Below are positions 11,615 through 24,152 of a DNA stretch of 64,000 nucleotides, one piece after another. The DNA comes from Akebia trifoliata (lineage: Eukaryota > Streptophyta > Magnoliopsida > Ranunculales > Lardizabalaceae): assembly GCA_017979445.1 (NCBI GenBank), contig CM030717.1:26353132-26417131 (forward strand), read 5' to 3'. Position 1 is the first letter of the stretch. Every line of letters starts with the position of its first letter. The notes under the pieces are model-generated. The model was not told the origin of the DNA, ran no database searches, and saw only the letters and a list, made by a program, of their open reading frames with translations. The translations under genes and the position numbers were made by a program.

Positions 11615-14290
11615 TGTCACGCCCCGAAATCCTAACACGAATCCATATGATTCAATCAGTCAAAATCTCGAGGTGTGAGGTAATCAATCACACAACTTGC
11701 TAGAACATTCACAAGTAATAATACTTATGAAAAAAAATATATATATACGCCGCGGAATAAACATTTAACTAATATCTATACGAGAGTCTAAAGTAAGCGG
11801 AAACAATCATCAAACACTGATATCATCTAAGTCCTCTGTTTCATAATATATGGAATTACAAAAATTTCTAAGACTAACATGTTTCTTATCTACAACCAAA
11901 AATCGCTAGGATCTTCTACTAATCCTCAAAGACATGGCGGCGGCAAGACATCAATCTGATCCTCCTCGGGGACCTGCTCAAAAGACTCCTCAAATAACGG
12001 CTACTCAAGAATTGAATAATCTGAAATGTGAAGGATAGGGTGAGTAACAAGGGAATGTTACTCAGCAGGATGAACGCCGTTCTAACAGCGAGTCATACAT
12101 GCATGAGTAATCATCAGAACAATTAAATGATGCAAGTTTTTATAATGTAACATACGATAAATATCTAAACATACTCAGTAAACAGTTATAATAACTTTAA
12201 TCTATCATTTTCAATCATTTAAAATAGCATATGCATCTTTTAAATGAAAACATCTATCAATCATTACAAAATAAGGAAAAGATACATAATAAGAACACGG
12301 TGGTGTAATCGATAAGAGAGCAGAGGAACACGCCGATATAACCACCTTAGCTATGACAATATGATATTGCAAACTTAACCTCCGATGTGGAATCTTATCG
12401 TTATAATCTGATTTTGTGGCCGGTCTAGCATACCACGGTTGGATGACCATTTATCCGGCTCAGACTGGCTGTTGACTAAGAACCCAATACTGAGTTCAAC
12501 TAACGGTGAGGTCGACCGTTTGACGACTACAGACTAAAAGTGATCACTAAATAGTCCAGGAGACCCCTCGCGTCGAAGCCTATCAAGAGGCAATGCATAT
12601 GAACCTCACCTACCTCTACATTATACAGAGATCGCCTTTACACACAACGTTCCCCAGAAAATAAGTAGGAAAAATTCCCGGATCTCATAAGCTGTAATAT
12701 GCTTTAAGGTATCCCATACTACTGAAGAGCATATGAAATCTAGCGCTATCCTAGATTGACGCGCCGCTTCCGGATACACAGCAATACGTCACTCTTTATG
12801 AGTTTTCTACAAACCTTTACTGGTAAACAAAATAGTTTATTTTATATATAATATATCATTTCTTTTAATTGAAAATACAAACAAAGTCTGGTAGTGCCCT
12901 CCCGTGACAGTTATCTGTCATTTCCATCCATCAACCATCTTATCCCTCTATCTATCTATCACGTTTTACGTGGCATGGTCACTACGTAGAACTGGAGGCA
13001 CTGTCTCATTAATCAGTCGAGAACATACGTTCTCTCTATCTATCCATCAATTAAATCGATCAATCTATCATTTAATTTCCTACATATCTATCAAAATAAT
13101 TTCACATTTAAAGTAATTCGAAATCCATAGAGCATTAACCAATTCCATTCGATGGTTTTGGTTGAGTCGAAAAACTCGGAAATAAAGATAAAACCATAAG
13201 ATGTAAAAGCTGGAAATCTGTGAAAATTTGACTAAGTGTTGAAAAAATGATTTTTCAAAGTCAAAATTTAAAATGGGTTATTTCTTTTTGTTTATTTATT
13301 AAAGAACTTAAAGTAATACTTAATTGTTTTTAATGAAATAAAGGTAGGAAATGGGTATACATACTATATGGAAGCAACACAAAAAAAATTAGAACTAAAC
13401 TCAACATTCGGATACTTTTCGAATTGCTGATTTTTCGTCGAAACTTAACCAAGATCGATCCAAATATTATACCAACTATAAAATGCTTATATTACATCAA
13501 ATGAACTAAAACCAATCATAAATAAGCATGCAAACATGATTTAAATCGTTCAAATATATATAAACTTAATGAAACGATTGATTTATCGACGATCGCATGG
13601 ATTTTCTATGAAATTATCGCATAACTAGAAGGTAGAAGGGAATGCAACCTACTTCAAGCTATATTCAACGGTTGAACAGAGTTTAAAATCGCCTCCGGCC
13701 AATCTCCAAAATTTTCTTCCGGTAAAAATCGGATTTCTTTGCGTCCACGCGTAACCCTCGGCGAGAGGAACAACTTTCCTTCTTGCGGCTAAGCTTGAAT
13801 CGTTCTCGTTTGGCATAGATCTGAGTTTCAAATATTGAGGGAAAATGATTAAGATTTATTTGGAGAGGAGAATAAGAAAATTTTGATTTTTCTAATTGAA
13901 TTCAGATATTTATATAACTTAAGTTAGGACATAATTGTCATTTTGGGAATTATTTTTTTCGAATGTTAAATTGGACAAACTTATACTCTATTTCGGGTGA
14001 TTTTTCGACACGAATCTAATGGTATGATTTTTTTCCTCAAATTACGTCTCTAAAGTGTCGTTTACCTGTTGGAAAAATCTAATGCGAAACTCGATGATTT
14101 GATAATTTTTTTAATCGACTTCAGATTTAGGTGTGCTTACAGGCTAAAGTATGTTTCTCGATCCTTCTAAATCTATTGGTGAAGTTTATTTTCCTTAAAT
14201 ATTAAAAATTAAGAATCCATACTTTTAAATCAATGCACAGATCTAAAATTCTTTTTTCGAGATACATTTTAGGATTTTCAGGTCATTCCA
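11615..14290 (+). mobile_element. Solo LTR, Ty3 (Tekay/Del-like) family, copy 1, inside copia protease
   Basis: Starts TGTCACGCCCCGAAATCC and ends TTCAGGTCATTCCA. It is flanked by the perfect 5-bp duplication CAGAT (11610-11614 and 14291-14295). A second copy of nearly the same length lies at 32516-35185. Long LTRs starting TGTCACG.CCC with matching inverted ends are, from general knowledge, typical of Tekay/Del chromoviruses; that family name is inference. No internal region or second LTR is present. ORFs inside it are not genes. Confidence 0.85.
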
Positions 14291-16152
14291 CAGATCACAT
14301 GACTGGGTCATCAAGTGTGTTTTCATTCATTCAACATTCTTCCTCTTCATCTAATTTTGTCACTCTTGTTGATGGTACTACTTCTAGGATTTCTGGTATT
14401 GGAATTATCGTTCCTTGTTCTACTCTTTTTTTATCTTCTGTACGATATGTTCCTAAATTTCCTTTTAGTTTAATGTCTATTAGTAAGTTAATTCAATCTC
14501 TTCATTGTTTCGTGACGTTTTACCCCTCATATTGTGTTTTTTTAGGATTTAAAAATGAAGATGATGATTGGTGGGAGATATGAATCTAGAGATCTCTATT
14601 ATTTGGATGGTGGTGGAGGTTTGCCTGCTCTTCATGCCACAATCACTCCCCAACAATGGCATTGTCGACTTGGTCATCCTTCACTCTACTCTTTAAGAAA
14701 GATGGTTTCCACTTTAAATCATATTTCTATTTTAGATTGTGAGTCATGTCAGTTAGTTAAATATCATCGTGTTTTTTATCCATCTAGCTCTGTTATTAGA
14801 GTATCGTGTTAGTTTAATCTAGTTTATTTTGATATTTTGGATCCTTATAGGATTGTTTCCCGTTAAAATTTTCGGTATTTTATTCCTTTTGTAGATGATT
14901 TTTTAAGAATGACGTGGTTTTATTTAATGAAAGAACACTTTGAGTTATTTTTTATTGTTAAATTGTTTCATACTGAAATTCAAACTCAGTTTGGTGTGCA
15001 AATCAAGTTGTTTCGTAGTGATAATGCTAAAGAATATGTTTTGGACCTTTGAATGACTATCTTTCATCCTTTGGTATTATTCATCAAACTTCTTGTACAC
15101 GTACCCCTTAACAAAATGGTGTTGCTGAACGTAAAAATTAACACCTACTTGAAGTTGCACATTCTTTGATGTTTCAAATGCAAGTTCCCAAACCTGACTG
15201 GGGGGATGCGATTCTTACAACATTTTATTTGATTAATCGTATGCCTATGTCTATTCTTGATGGTTAGTTTGATTATTTTGTTATGTTTCCTTCGAGTTCT
15301 TTATTTTCCTTACCTCCATAGACCTTTGGTTGTGTCTCGTTTGTTCATCAATTGTCTCCTGATTTTGATAAGTTTGATCCACGTTTGGTGAAATGTGTAT
15401 TTCTGGGTTACTCTTATACCTAGAAAGGTTATCGTTGCTATGATCCTTCAGCCTGTTGTATTTATGTTAATGCAGATGTTATATTTTTTTGATTCTGTAT
15501 CATATTTTATAGATCCAGTAAAATATGATGATCTTTTGTTTGCTTTTCCTCATCTTATGATTGATTTATCTCCCACTATTCCATTTCCACTCACCTATGT
15601 TCGTAGAAAGCAATTGACAATTTCAAATCCCTATCCTTCTCTAGATGCAGACACCTTTCCATCATTTTCACAGTCTGTAGATCAGGTATCTAGTACTTCT
15701 TCTGATTTTGATATTCCTATTTCACAAAAGAAAGGCACTCGTCATTGTACTAACCACCCCATTTCTAAGTTTGTTTCTTTATCTCATCTGTCTACTTCGT
15801 ATCGTGATTTCATTTCTACTATTTATTCTGTGTCTATTCTTAGTAATATACAAGATATTTTGTCTCATTTAGGTTGGAGACAGGTTATGGAGGTTGAGAT
15901 GGATGCTCTTCATTACAATAGAACTTGGGAGTTAGTGTCCTTACCTGCTGGTATGCGCATTGTTAGTTGTTGTTGGATGTATGTGGTGAAGTATTTGCCT
16001 GATGGTTTTATTGAGTAGTTGAAAGCCCACCTTGTGGCCAAAGGCTATACTCAAACTTATGGTATAGACTACTTAAATTTTTTTTCTCCTATGGCAAAAA
16101 CGACTTTTGTTCGTATTGTCATTTCCCTTGCTACCAACTTTCAATGGTCCTT
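14291..16152 (+). pseudogene. copia pol: protease remainder, integrase and start of reverse transcriptase, broken
   Basis: Resumes the protease (DHMTGSSSVFSF at 14292), then the GAG-pre-integrase zinc-binding region (WHCRLGHPSLYSL ... CESCQLVKYH, 14658-14770), the integrase core in pieces (RSDNAKEY near 15015; GVAERKN near 15120), the FLGYS block near 15400, and the first reverse transcriptase blocks (LVAKGYTQTYGIDY near 16035). Frame changes and stops occur at 14580, 14810, 15050, 15110, 15420 and 16016. It ends where the second solo LTR is inserted. Confidence 0.82.
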
Positions 16153-17690
16153 CGTAGACACCTTATTTTTGCATTTGCCTAATTAACCAATTCGTCAACT
16201 CGATTGTGACGGTTCCCGATGATGGATGATGATTCTAAAGTTTTTTATTTGTAATTAGATGTGTTTCCCAAGCTTGGATGAGATATTTCATACAAATAAA
16301 CTTTAGAAACCACACTATGCTAGGAAAATATGACCCAAAACATAAAAATCATCATTTTGAGACAAAAAAATTTTTATGAGAAAAATTATCAAAAAATGAT
16401 TAAATTACCAAAATAACCCTGACACCAGAACATCCCTGGAGGCTATGTTACACTTAGAAAAAAATTTTCGAACACATAAAACAATAAATTATTTCGTCAA
16501 TTTTCACAAATTTTGATAAAATTATCAAAATACCCTTCATAGGGTCCACGATCATTTCATGCCAAAAATTCATAAGTGACACAAACTAATATTCTCATTG
16601 AATTCTTTATGAAAAATTGATTCTGAAACATTCCAAAACGTCAAAAAAATACACCTAACTCAAAAGTCCTCTTTGAGGGCAAAATGGTAAATTTTCCACC
16701 CTAAAATTCGAAGATTGAAATTAATAATTACAATATTAATTAACGTAAAGTGAAATATTTATAAATCAAATTAAAATTTTTGAACAAATAAATTCAATTA
16801 ATAAAGTCCATGGGTCAAATTTCAAGTGGTGGCTCATTTATTCAAGTGGGGCCCACATAATATTTAATAAAGAACTCTCCACCTGGGATCCTAAAGAATT
16901 CAGAATAATTTAATAAAAAACTGTCTATTTGGGGTTCTCCAAAATTTCAAAATTCACATTCTACGTAAGTCAAAAAATAAAATCGAATTAAATACTAATT
17001 AAAATCTTATCTAAATCATTTAACAAATTAGTTAGAGATAGACCTTATTTCTAAGAGACCTAATCAAACCTTAATCTTATCAATACAACTCTTTAAAAAT
17101 GAGCCCCTACCACCTAATTTCGTAGGTTTTGAGAAACCCTAGAAAACTAAGGTAAAAAATTCTCAAAAACCTTTTCAAAACCCAAAATTTGGAGTCCCAA
17201 GTTAATATCTAACCCCCAATTCCTAATTCTCAACTTAAAAACATCTAGAAATCCTAAAAAACACCCCAAAAGCTATAAAAATATCTAGATCTAGAAGAAG
17301 AAAGTCTAATATCGAAGATCAGAAGTAGATATAAAAATAAAGATAAAATGAGAAGATTCACACGAGAAACGCTCATTGCCAACTTCTGAGGGAACTGACT
17401 ATCGCAATCACTTAGATAAAGAAAATGTAATTTTTTATTTTATTCTTATTTTGAATTTATACGATTTTTTGCAATGTAAATATTTGAGACGAGTAGAGAC
17501 TGACTTTTGTTAGGCAAGATTGGTGCTTAATACCTTTCAATCTTGTAACATGATCCCCGTACCCAAAATCTATTCGTAGTTCTATGTTTCTTATTCATTT
17601 AGAGTCATTTTTTGGTTCTTAGACCATAAAACTAGGTGACAACTCCAAAAAAAAATTCTGATCCTCAACCGTGAATCAATGGCGATTTCA
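16153..17690 (-). mobile_element. Solo LTR of the Z/W Ty3 family inside copia reverse transcriptase
   Basis: Read on +, it starts CGTAGACACC (from TGTAGACACC) and ends GGCGATTTCA, with 5-bp flanks TCCTT and CCCTT (one mismatch). Its whole length is a diverged match to the reverse complement of the LTRs at 35550-37283 and 45726-47417. Shared blocks include TTCCCGATGATGGATG, TAGAAACCAC.CTA.GCTAGG and the final CTAGGTG.C.ACTCC. At 1538 bp it is about 200 bp shorter than those LTRs. Confidence 0.8.
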
Positions 17691-18926
17691 CCCTTATGTT
17701 AACTGGATATTAAGAATGGATTTTTGAATGGTGATTTTGAGGAATAAGTGTACATGGACCAACCTCCTAGTTTTATTTTTTAGGGGGAGTCTGACATGGT
17801 GTGTAAGTTGAAAAATGCCATTGATGGCCTAAAATGGTCTCCATGAGTTTGGTTTGGGAGATTTAGTGAGGTAGTAGTTCAATTTGGGTTGAAACAGTGT
17901 CAGACATATCATTTTGTATTTTGTTCAATTCAGCTCTTCAAGAACTATCATTCTGGTAGTTTACGTTGATGATATAGTCATCACAAGTAATGACATTAAT
18001 GGAACAAATGAGCTGAAAACCTTCCTTCAAACACAGTTTCAGATAAAAGATCTTGGCAAGTTGCGTTATTTCTTAGGGATAGAAGTTGCGAGATCCAAGA
18101 AAAGTATCAACCTGATTAAAAAAAAAATGTTATTAATTTACTTGATGAGATAGGTATGTTGGGAAGTAAACCTATGGACACCCCAATGAACCTTAATTCA
18201 AAGTTGATAGTAAACAGTGAAGAGTTGTTTGATGATCTAGAAAAATACAGAAGACTAGTTGGTAAACTCAATTATTTGACTATTATTCGTCTAGATATTT
18301 TTTTTTGTAGTAAGTGTAGTGAGTCGATTTATGAAAACACCAATGGTTCCACATTGGGAAGTTGTTGTTCGGATCTTTCGATTTCTTAAATGATCTCCAG
18401 GACGTGCTTTGTGGTATAAGTCCAAAGATCATTTAGACTTAAAAGGGATATTGTGATGCTGACTGGGTATGTTCTCCATCTGATAGGAGGTCTACATCTG
18501 GGTATTACACTTTTTTGGGAGGAAATTTGGTTTCCTAGAGAAGTAAGAAGTAAAATGTGATTGCAAGGTCTAGTGCAACAATAGAATATAGAGCAATGGC
18601 TCTTATGACATGTGAATTGACATAAGTTAAGAATTTTCTCCGAGAATTGGGTGTTAAGATAGCTACTCCTATGCGATTATATTATGATAATCAAGCTGCA
18701 ATTTATATTGCTTCCAATCCAGTGTTTCATGAGTGAGCAAACCATATTGAGACAGATTGTCACTTTATCAGGGACAAGGTTTTATGTGGGGAAATTAATA
18801 CACCGTTCGTGAAGTCAGAAGATCAGTTGACAGATATGTTTACTAAGGCACTTAATTGTAGTCGCCTCAGTCTTACTTGTTCCAAGCTAGACTCACTTGA
18901 TATTTATGCTCCAACTTGAGGGGGAG
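17691..18926 (+). pseudogene. copia reverse transcriptase remainder and RNase H, broken
   Basis: Continues LDIKNGFLNGDFEE (17703), then VVYVDDIVITSND with the YVDD catalytic motif (17953-17991), DLGKLRYFLGIEVARSK, KPMDTPMNLNSKL and the RNase H region. It ends with the usual copia tail DIYAPT-stop (18901-18920). A polypurine tract (18916-18926, TTGAGGGGGAG) touches the 3' LTR. Stops and frameshifts at 18151, 18387 and later inactivate it. Confidence 0.85.
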
Positions 18927-19113
18927 TGTTATTGGTATGTATAAGACGTGTGGGGGCAAATTGGTCTTTTCCAGTTCCATACGTCCCACTTAGTGTAGCT
19001 TTAATTCTCTTATATAAATATAAGAAATGAGGCTCATAGAATACTTTTTTTTTCTATTGAGTTTCTCTCAATGCATCTCCTCTAAATCTCTATTTCTCTT
19101 TTAAACAATAACA
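18927..19113 (+). repeat. 3' LTR of the copia element (187 bp)
   Basis: TGTTATTGGTATGTATAAG ... TTAAACAATAACA, followed by ATATT. It is paired with 9923-10110. Confidence 0.88.
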
Positions 19114-19427
19114 ATATTATACACCCCAAGAATGTGCTCTTATCCTGCCGAAGATGCTCGTGTATGTGTGTGTACTGGTAGGTAGTGTGTGCAAATGCAC
19201 TCGTGTATTTCAAAATTAGGATTTATGCATGATTAAATAATTTAATAACTATTTTAAAAAAGTTATGTCAAAAGTTTCAAATAGATGATCCTATCTTATA
19301 TCATTTAGCATTTAATTAGTCTTTTTATAATTTTAAATATTAAGAAAAATGATTTTGAAGAAAGTAAAATAAAAGGAAAGAAGTACAATTTTAGAAAAGT
19401 AACCTACTAAGGGGATTTTGAAGATAA
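19114..19427. other. No gene seen
   Basis: AT-rich spacer between the copia element and the Mutator-like element. A short GTGTGTGT run lies near 19163. Confidence 0.45.
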
Positions 19428-19559
19428 TATAATAAAGAAAAAATTACTTGAAGGATCCTTACGGAAGGGTTTTTTTTTTTCTCTAAATAGTCCTTAAGTT
19501 TTGCGCGATAGCTTGATAGGACATTTAGTAAAAAATTTCTTTCTTAATGGTCCCTCGTT

Positions 19560-19765
19560 ACTAGCGAACTCATGGTTCTTTTATTTATTGTCGGGTTCAC
19601 CACTTTTTATTACTGCAGAACTCGACACTTTTTAATTTAGTGTCGAGTTCATAATTTTTCTGTCGAACTCACCACTATTTACAGTTGAGCTCCCCATTGT
19701 TTATTTATTGTAGAACTCGATGTTGAGTTCGCTACTTTTTAAATAAAAAGTGGTGAACTCGATAT
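19560..19765. repeat. Short GAACTCACC/TTTTTATTTATTG repeats inside the MITE
   Basis: Degenerate units of about 30-35 bp (a CGAACTC or GAGTTC core, CACC, then TTTTTATTTATTGT) occur in both orientations. The same array is at 24288-24470 in the sister copy. Confidence 0.65.
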
Positions 19766-20013
19766 TGGTAAAATCTATTCATTTTCAATTTTCCAGTTTT
19801 TCCAACTAAAATACATGGAAAAATTGACTAAAACTTGAGATAACAACTTGTTTAGATGATTTCAACCCAAAAGAATCATTCTTGATTGATTTTCATCTAA
19901 AAACTAAAAAAAGTGAAAAAACCCTAGTTTTTTGCTTACATCTTCAAAATGTTTGAAAAAATCCTTGAAAATGGCTCCTTCTTCTTTCTTAAATCCTTTT
20001 CGATGGAATGGAG

Positions 20014-22440
20014 TGTGAAGACCCAAACGAACCATGTCATGTATCGAAAAAATGAACTAGTGAGACTCCGAGAAGATAATAGAATATTTTATTTTCCTTA
20101 TTTATTATTAGGTATTATCATTATTGATACAAAAATGAGTAGGATCTTAAACGTAGATACAACTACTAAGGATTGACAAAAATTATCTATGATGGGTGTT
20201 TCACATTAGTGTAGCAATTCTTTTCTTTAAAACTCTAAACCGTGAATCATGATTTGTGCTTGATATACGTTTTAGTTACCATTAGTGTTGAAATATAAAT
20301 GAGTCAATAATAAAACAAAGTTAAGAATAGAAAACCAAAACACAAACAACAGATTCATTGCTGTCTATGAACCTATGATGCGAGTCACGGAAGGAGATTC
20401 GATGGTATTACCACCCACGGTAGACATATTCTATGGTGCCACCACAGAATTCTATTCACTGCCACTGTAGATGACATTGTAGAAATTTTAAGAAATTTTC
20501 GGAAAAGAGTTGTTTCAAAATGAATGTGATACTTTTCTTAAATGGACTGGAACTTGTGATGTTTACTTTGTATTTTCTTGTAAATTGTGAAATGAAGGAA
20601 ATTGTGTATTTACTTTTCTGTTGGGTGGATGAGACCCATGTTTACTTTTCTATTGGGTGGATGAGACATATATTTTATTTTTCTGTTGGGTTGAGGAGAA
20701 TCCGGAGTATATTTATTTTGAGTCCTGGGGAACCTGGTGTTATGTGAATTGATTGTGAAATGGTATGAGAACCAGATGATTGGAGTTTTTTAAAAGTGTT
20801 AGGTTGGGTGAACCTGGGATATTTATAAAGATTGGATCTGGGAAAATTGTTCTAGTATGTGAATATGGACGTGATCGTTCTAGAAAAATATGGAATGGTT
20901 GGAGACCATCCCACAATAGGTGAAGGACCTCCTGACTAGATATAAACTTGGACTTGATCAATTCAAGAAAATTGAGCAGGTGTGAAAGTACCCATGTGAG
21001 TAGTTCTAGTGGACGTGATCAATCCCTGGATAGAATAGAGGGCATGATCAACACTATTATCAAATGTGATCAATCCGAGGAGTGGTGGGTGACTACTCCA
21101 ACAAGAGATATTGGACATGATCATTCCAAAGTGAGTTTGGGTGTGATCGACCTTGAGCGTGATTGACCTAAGAGTGAGGTTTTGGGTGTGTTCTGAGATG
21201 AATCCACATACTTGTTATGCTATCTTTAATTTTTGAGTAAATGAATTTATGATTCAAAGGAAAGTTATTTTATTTATATTGTAATGTCAAGGGGTGTATT
21301 TGTGTAGAGCATAATTTGGATTTCACATGTTAGCCTGATAGGCAAGGAGAATGCGATTGTCCCTGTGATCGAGGGAAGTTTATTGTAGCCAAACCGACTG
21401 ACCTAGGTGAAGATGGGTCCCCATGATCGAGGGACATTGAAGTTAACGGCAAATCTGTGCGGGAGAAATGGGCCTCTATACAAGACAATCAGGTCGATCG
21501 TAGAATTAGGAAATAACATTGATGATCCTTCATCGGTAAATTTGGGATCCTCAACTGAGGTGTAATTCAGTCGTGAAACTCATAACTCTTATTTGATATA
21601 CCATCATGGTTGTAATACGTACTCATTCATTGTGTGTTGTTTGCTGAATTTATATTTATATATTTATAATCTGCTTGTTTCTTTCGGTAAGTAGTTATGA
21701 CTAAATATGAACAGATGCCAATTTGTTGATAAAACCACACTAAGTTGTGAAGAGTTTCTTTTATGAAAATTCAAAAATTATTTTAATACCTTTCCTGTAA
21801 GATAAGGTTTTAGTATGATTAATCAGCCACCCGATTATCATTGTTGATCTTTCCATCTACTGGATAATAATTATCTTGTTACTCACCCAGTCTATACTTT
21901 AGTTGCTGGTCCAGAGTAATGTTTTACGGAATTTGTGGAGATAGAGAATACATGAAATGTAGAGTATGTAGAAGAATATCATCATGAAGAGGCAGGGAAA
22001 GAGGGAGGACCAACAAGAAGGAGGAAGTAGAGGAAATACGGATCAAGAGTAGGGTTGTGAATGTTAACTCTAGTGGAGTGAATTCCGGGAGAATGATTGT
22101 TTTGGGAAAGTTTTAGTATGATCCACTGATTGAAATAGTACATCCTTCTTAGTTTATCTTTTTTGCTATAGGTTATGTAAATTGATACACAAGGCAGTAG
22201 AGTTTGTTCAAGTTGGTATAGTTTAAAGTACACCTTGTATCCGTCAAAGTTTGATTTTATGTGCAAAAAGTATGGAATTTTCTATTTTAGTGCTGCCCCC
22301 TGAGTTATCTACTAAGATTATTATAGATTATATAAGTTTTAATTAGATTTCTTGATATTATAGTCGATCCACGTGTTGCTTCTTAGTGATGTTAGCCATG
22401 TGATGATGTGTCTTAGCATGCTCCCGGAGGAGGTGTGACA
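20014..22440. mobile_element. Solo LTR (2427 bp) inside the Mutator-like MITE
   Basis: Starts TGTGAAGACCCAAACG and ends GGAGGAGGTGTGACA. It is flanked by the perfect 5-bp duplication TGGAG (20009-20013 and 22441-22445). The ends are inversely complementary (TGTGAAGACC against TGTCACACCT), as in long-LTR Ty3 chromoviruses. Sister copy 24153-24937 shows the site without the insert. The short ORFs inside match nothing I recognise. Confidence 0.85.
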
Positions 22441-22663
22441 TGGAGTCTTCGAAACTCGATTGATATGTCAATTTTTGGATCAAAATGATGAGTTCAAACG
22501 GTTAGGACATTCAATCGTGAGAAATGTTGGAGATGAGGTCCAAGGACCATTTAGAAAGAAAAAGTTTACTAAATGTCCTGTCAAACAACTACTGAAAACT
22601 TAGGGACTATTTAGAAAGAAATCCTTCCGCAAAGGTCCTTTAAATAATTGTTCCTATAATAAA

Positions 22664-23929
22664 ACGATTGTTTTTTAATCTTAGAAAATTAATTAACACG
22701 ATTCTCTAAGTTGTAGAAGTGTAATTCTATATTGTTTGGAAATTTTTGTATGTAGCTAAAGGGGATTGGCATTCTATCCAATTTGATAAAAATGACCATG
22801 ATAATAATAATAAGGTTAAAGACAAATGTGAGAGCAAATTTTTTTTGGTGTTGAACCACTCTTACTTGACTCTCTTTTAAAGATATTTTATCAATTAAAA
22901 AATGTTTATCCGAGCAAATTCGAAATAATAAATATTATATCAAATCTCTAAAAGCTTAAAATGAGAGAGATTCTATGGGGTCCAGCTCTACTAAAATTCT
23001 TAAGTAGATCAGTATCAATTTAGTCTTAATCCCATCCAGGGACAGAATGAAAGGCCGCACAAATAGATAAAAATAGCCAAAAGAGATAATCTTAGTTTGG
23101 AGACAATAAAATTCCATTGAAATGGTCGACTGTCACACTCAATAATGATCATTGAAAGCACTTATAAATATTGTTGTCTAGTTTCAAACCAGTGTCCTTC
23201 TTACTGACGATGCCCACATTCTTCAGTATTAAATTTTGTTTATTCCAACTTAATTATGACAAAAATTTCCATCAAAGGAGTTGGAGTTGGCCCCACCTCC
23301 CAAAAATTCCCGTGACGAAATCCTGACTTCAAGATTTTTCATCAAAGGATTCCCAAATTATATTTACCAGAAAATTCAGCCCCGTGATAACATGGGATTT
23401 TAGAGTTTTTCCATATGTTCATCATCACTCTGCACTTGTGTCCAACTCATCATATGGTATTATTGAAGCGCAAGACGAATATTCTTTCCCTCGTGTTGTC
23501 TCATTTGACAGTAGAGATGTCTCGAACCATATATATATTGAAAATGTAAATTTGATTGAGTCATTTTGGATAAAATTAAAATAATAAGATTTTTTATAAT
23601 TTAAGTTTTCATTATCTAAATAAAAGTATGATTTTATGATTAAGTGTCTTCAAAATCAATTTAATTTTATAAAAGATTATAATATAATTAATTATTTATA
23701 CATAAATAAATAGTAATTAATAATCATAAATCATGTTAAAAAATTTATCTCATCCAAGACAAGATGACTTTGTGCAAAGTTTTCTCGGTCTCCAAACCAA
23801 CATTTGAAACTATGGCAAGAACATAGGTGTGAAATTGGAAATACATATAATTCTCACATAAAATATTCTTTTGAAAATTGCTATGGTTCAAAGCACATAT
23901 GTGTGAAACAAACTTTAAAAAGTCAGTGC
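22664..23929. other. No gene seen
   Basis: AT-rich. A 66-codon ORF at 23384-23584 is not recognisable and has no supporting context. Confidence 0.45.
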
Positions 23930-24079
23930 TGGAGTGACTCCGGGTCACACTTTGTTGATGTGGAGGTGGCACATAACGATATATGCTTTTCACTCCTATC
24001 TTATGAAAGCATTTATGGTTCCTTACACACATCCACATCAACAAAGTGTGAAACAGAGTAAAGTTCAAAGTCACCCCCG
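23930..24079. mobile_element. Small fold-back element or hairpin
   Basis: A perfect 20-bp inverted repeat (23945-23964, TCACACTTTGTTGATGTGGA; 24032-24051) extends inward with imperfect pairing (ACGATATATGCTTTT against AACCATAAATGCTTT). It may extend outward too (GGAGTGACTCCGG against GGGGTGACTTTG). The fold is about 107 bases with a very short loop. It could be a young MITE or a hairpin RNA precursor. No target duplication is clear. Confidence 0.55.
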
Positions 24080-24152
24080 CATTTTACGTCAAAGAATTGT
24101 TTAAATGACTAGTGAACTGTTATCAATGCTGTCAATGGAAAAGTAAAAGATA

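Larger units (their letters stand above)
9923..19113 (+). mobile_element. Degenerate Ty1/copia retrotransposon with two solo LTRs nested in it
   Basis: LTRs at 9923-10110 and 18927-19113 flank gag, protease, integrase, reverse transcriptase and RNase H remnants in copia order. The target duplication is GTATT/ATATT, one mismatch. Solo LTRs at 11615-14290 and 16153-17690 interrupt it. Subtracting them and their duplications leaves about 4967 bp, a normal copia length. Many stops and frameshifts show it is dead. Confidence 0.9.
19437..22654. mobile_element. Mutator-like MITE, copy 1, holding a solo LTR
   Basis: Flanked by a perfect 9-bp duplication TATAATAAA (19428-19436 and 22655-22663), the size expected for Mutator-like elements. 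The ends are inverted repeats of about 100 bp. The left reads TACGGAAGGG..TCTAAATAGTCC; the right reads GCGGAAGGA..TCTAAATAGTCC in reverse. A solo LTR (20014-22440) sits inside. Without it the element is 786 bp, matching copy 2 at 24153-24937 (785 bp). No transposase is encoded. Confidence 0.88.

Noticed and set aside
13649..13831. 60-codon ORF in the solo LTR
   Set aside because: The matching stretch in the second solo LTR (near 34540-34720) differs and there is no family match. LTRs of this type are non-coding.
11615..14290. TIR DNA transposon in place of a solo LTR
   Set aside because: The ends are inversely similar over about 25 bp, but TG...CA termini, 5-bp target duplications in both copies and the TGTCACG start fit a long Ty3 LTR better.
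20948..21166. 72-codon ORF inside the 20014-22440 LTR
   Set aside because: Compositional ORF in a solo LTR with no transposase or gag motif.
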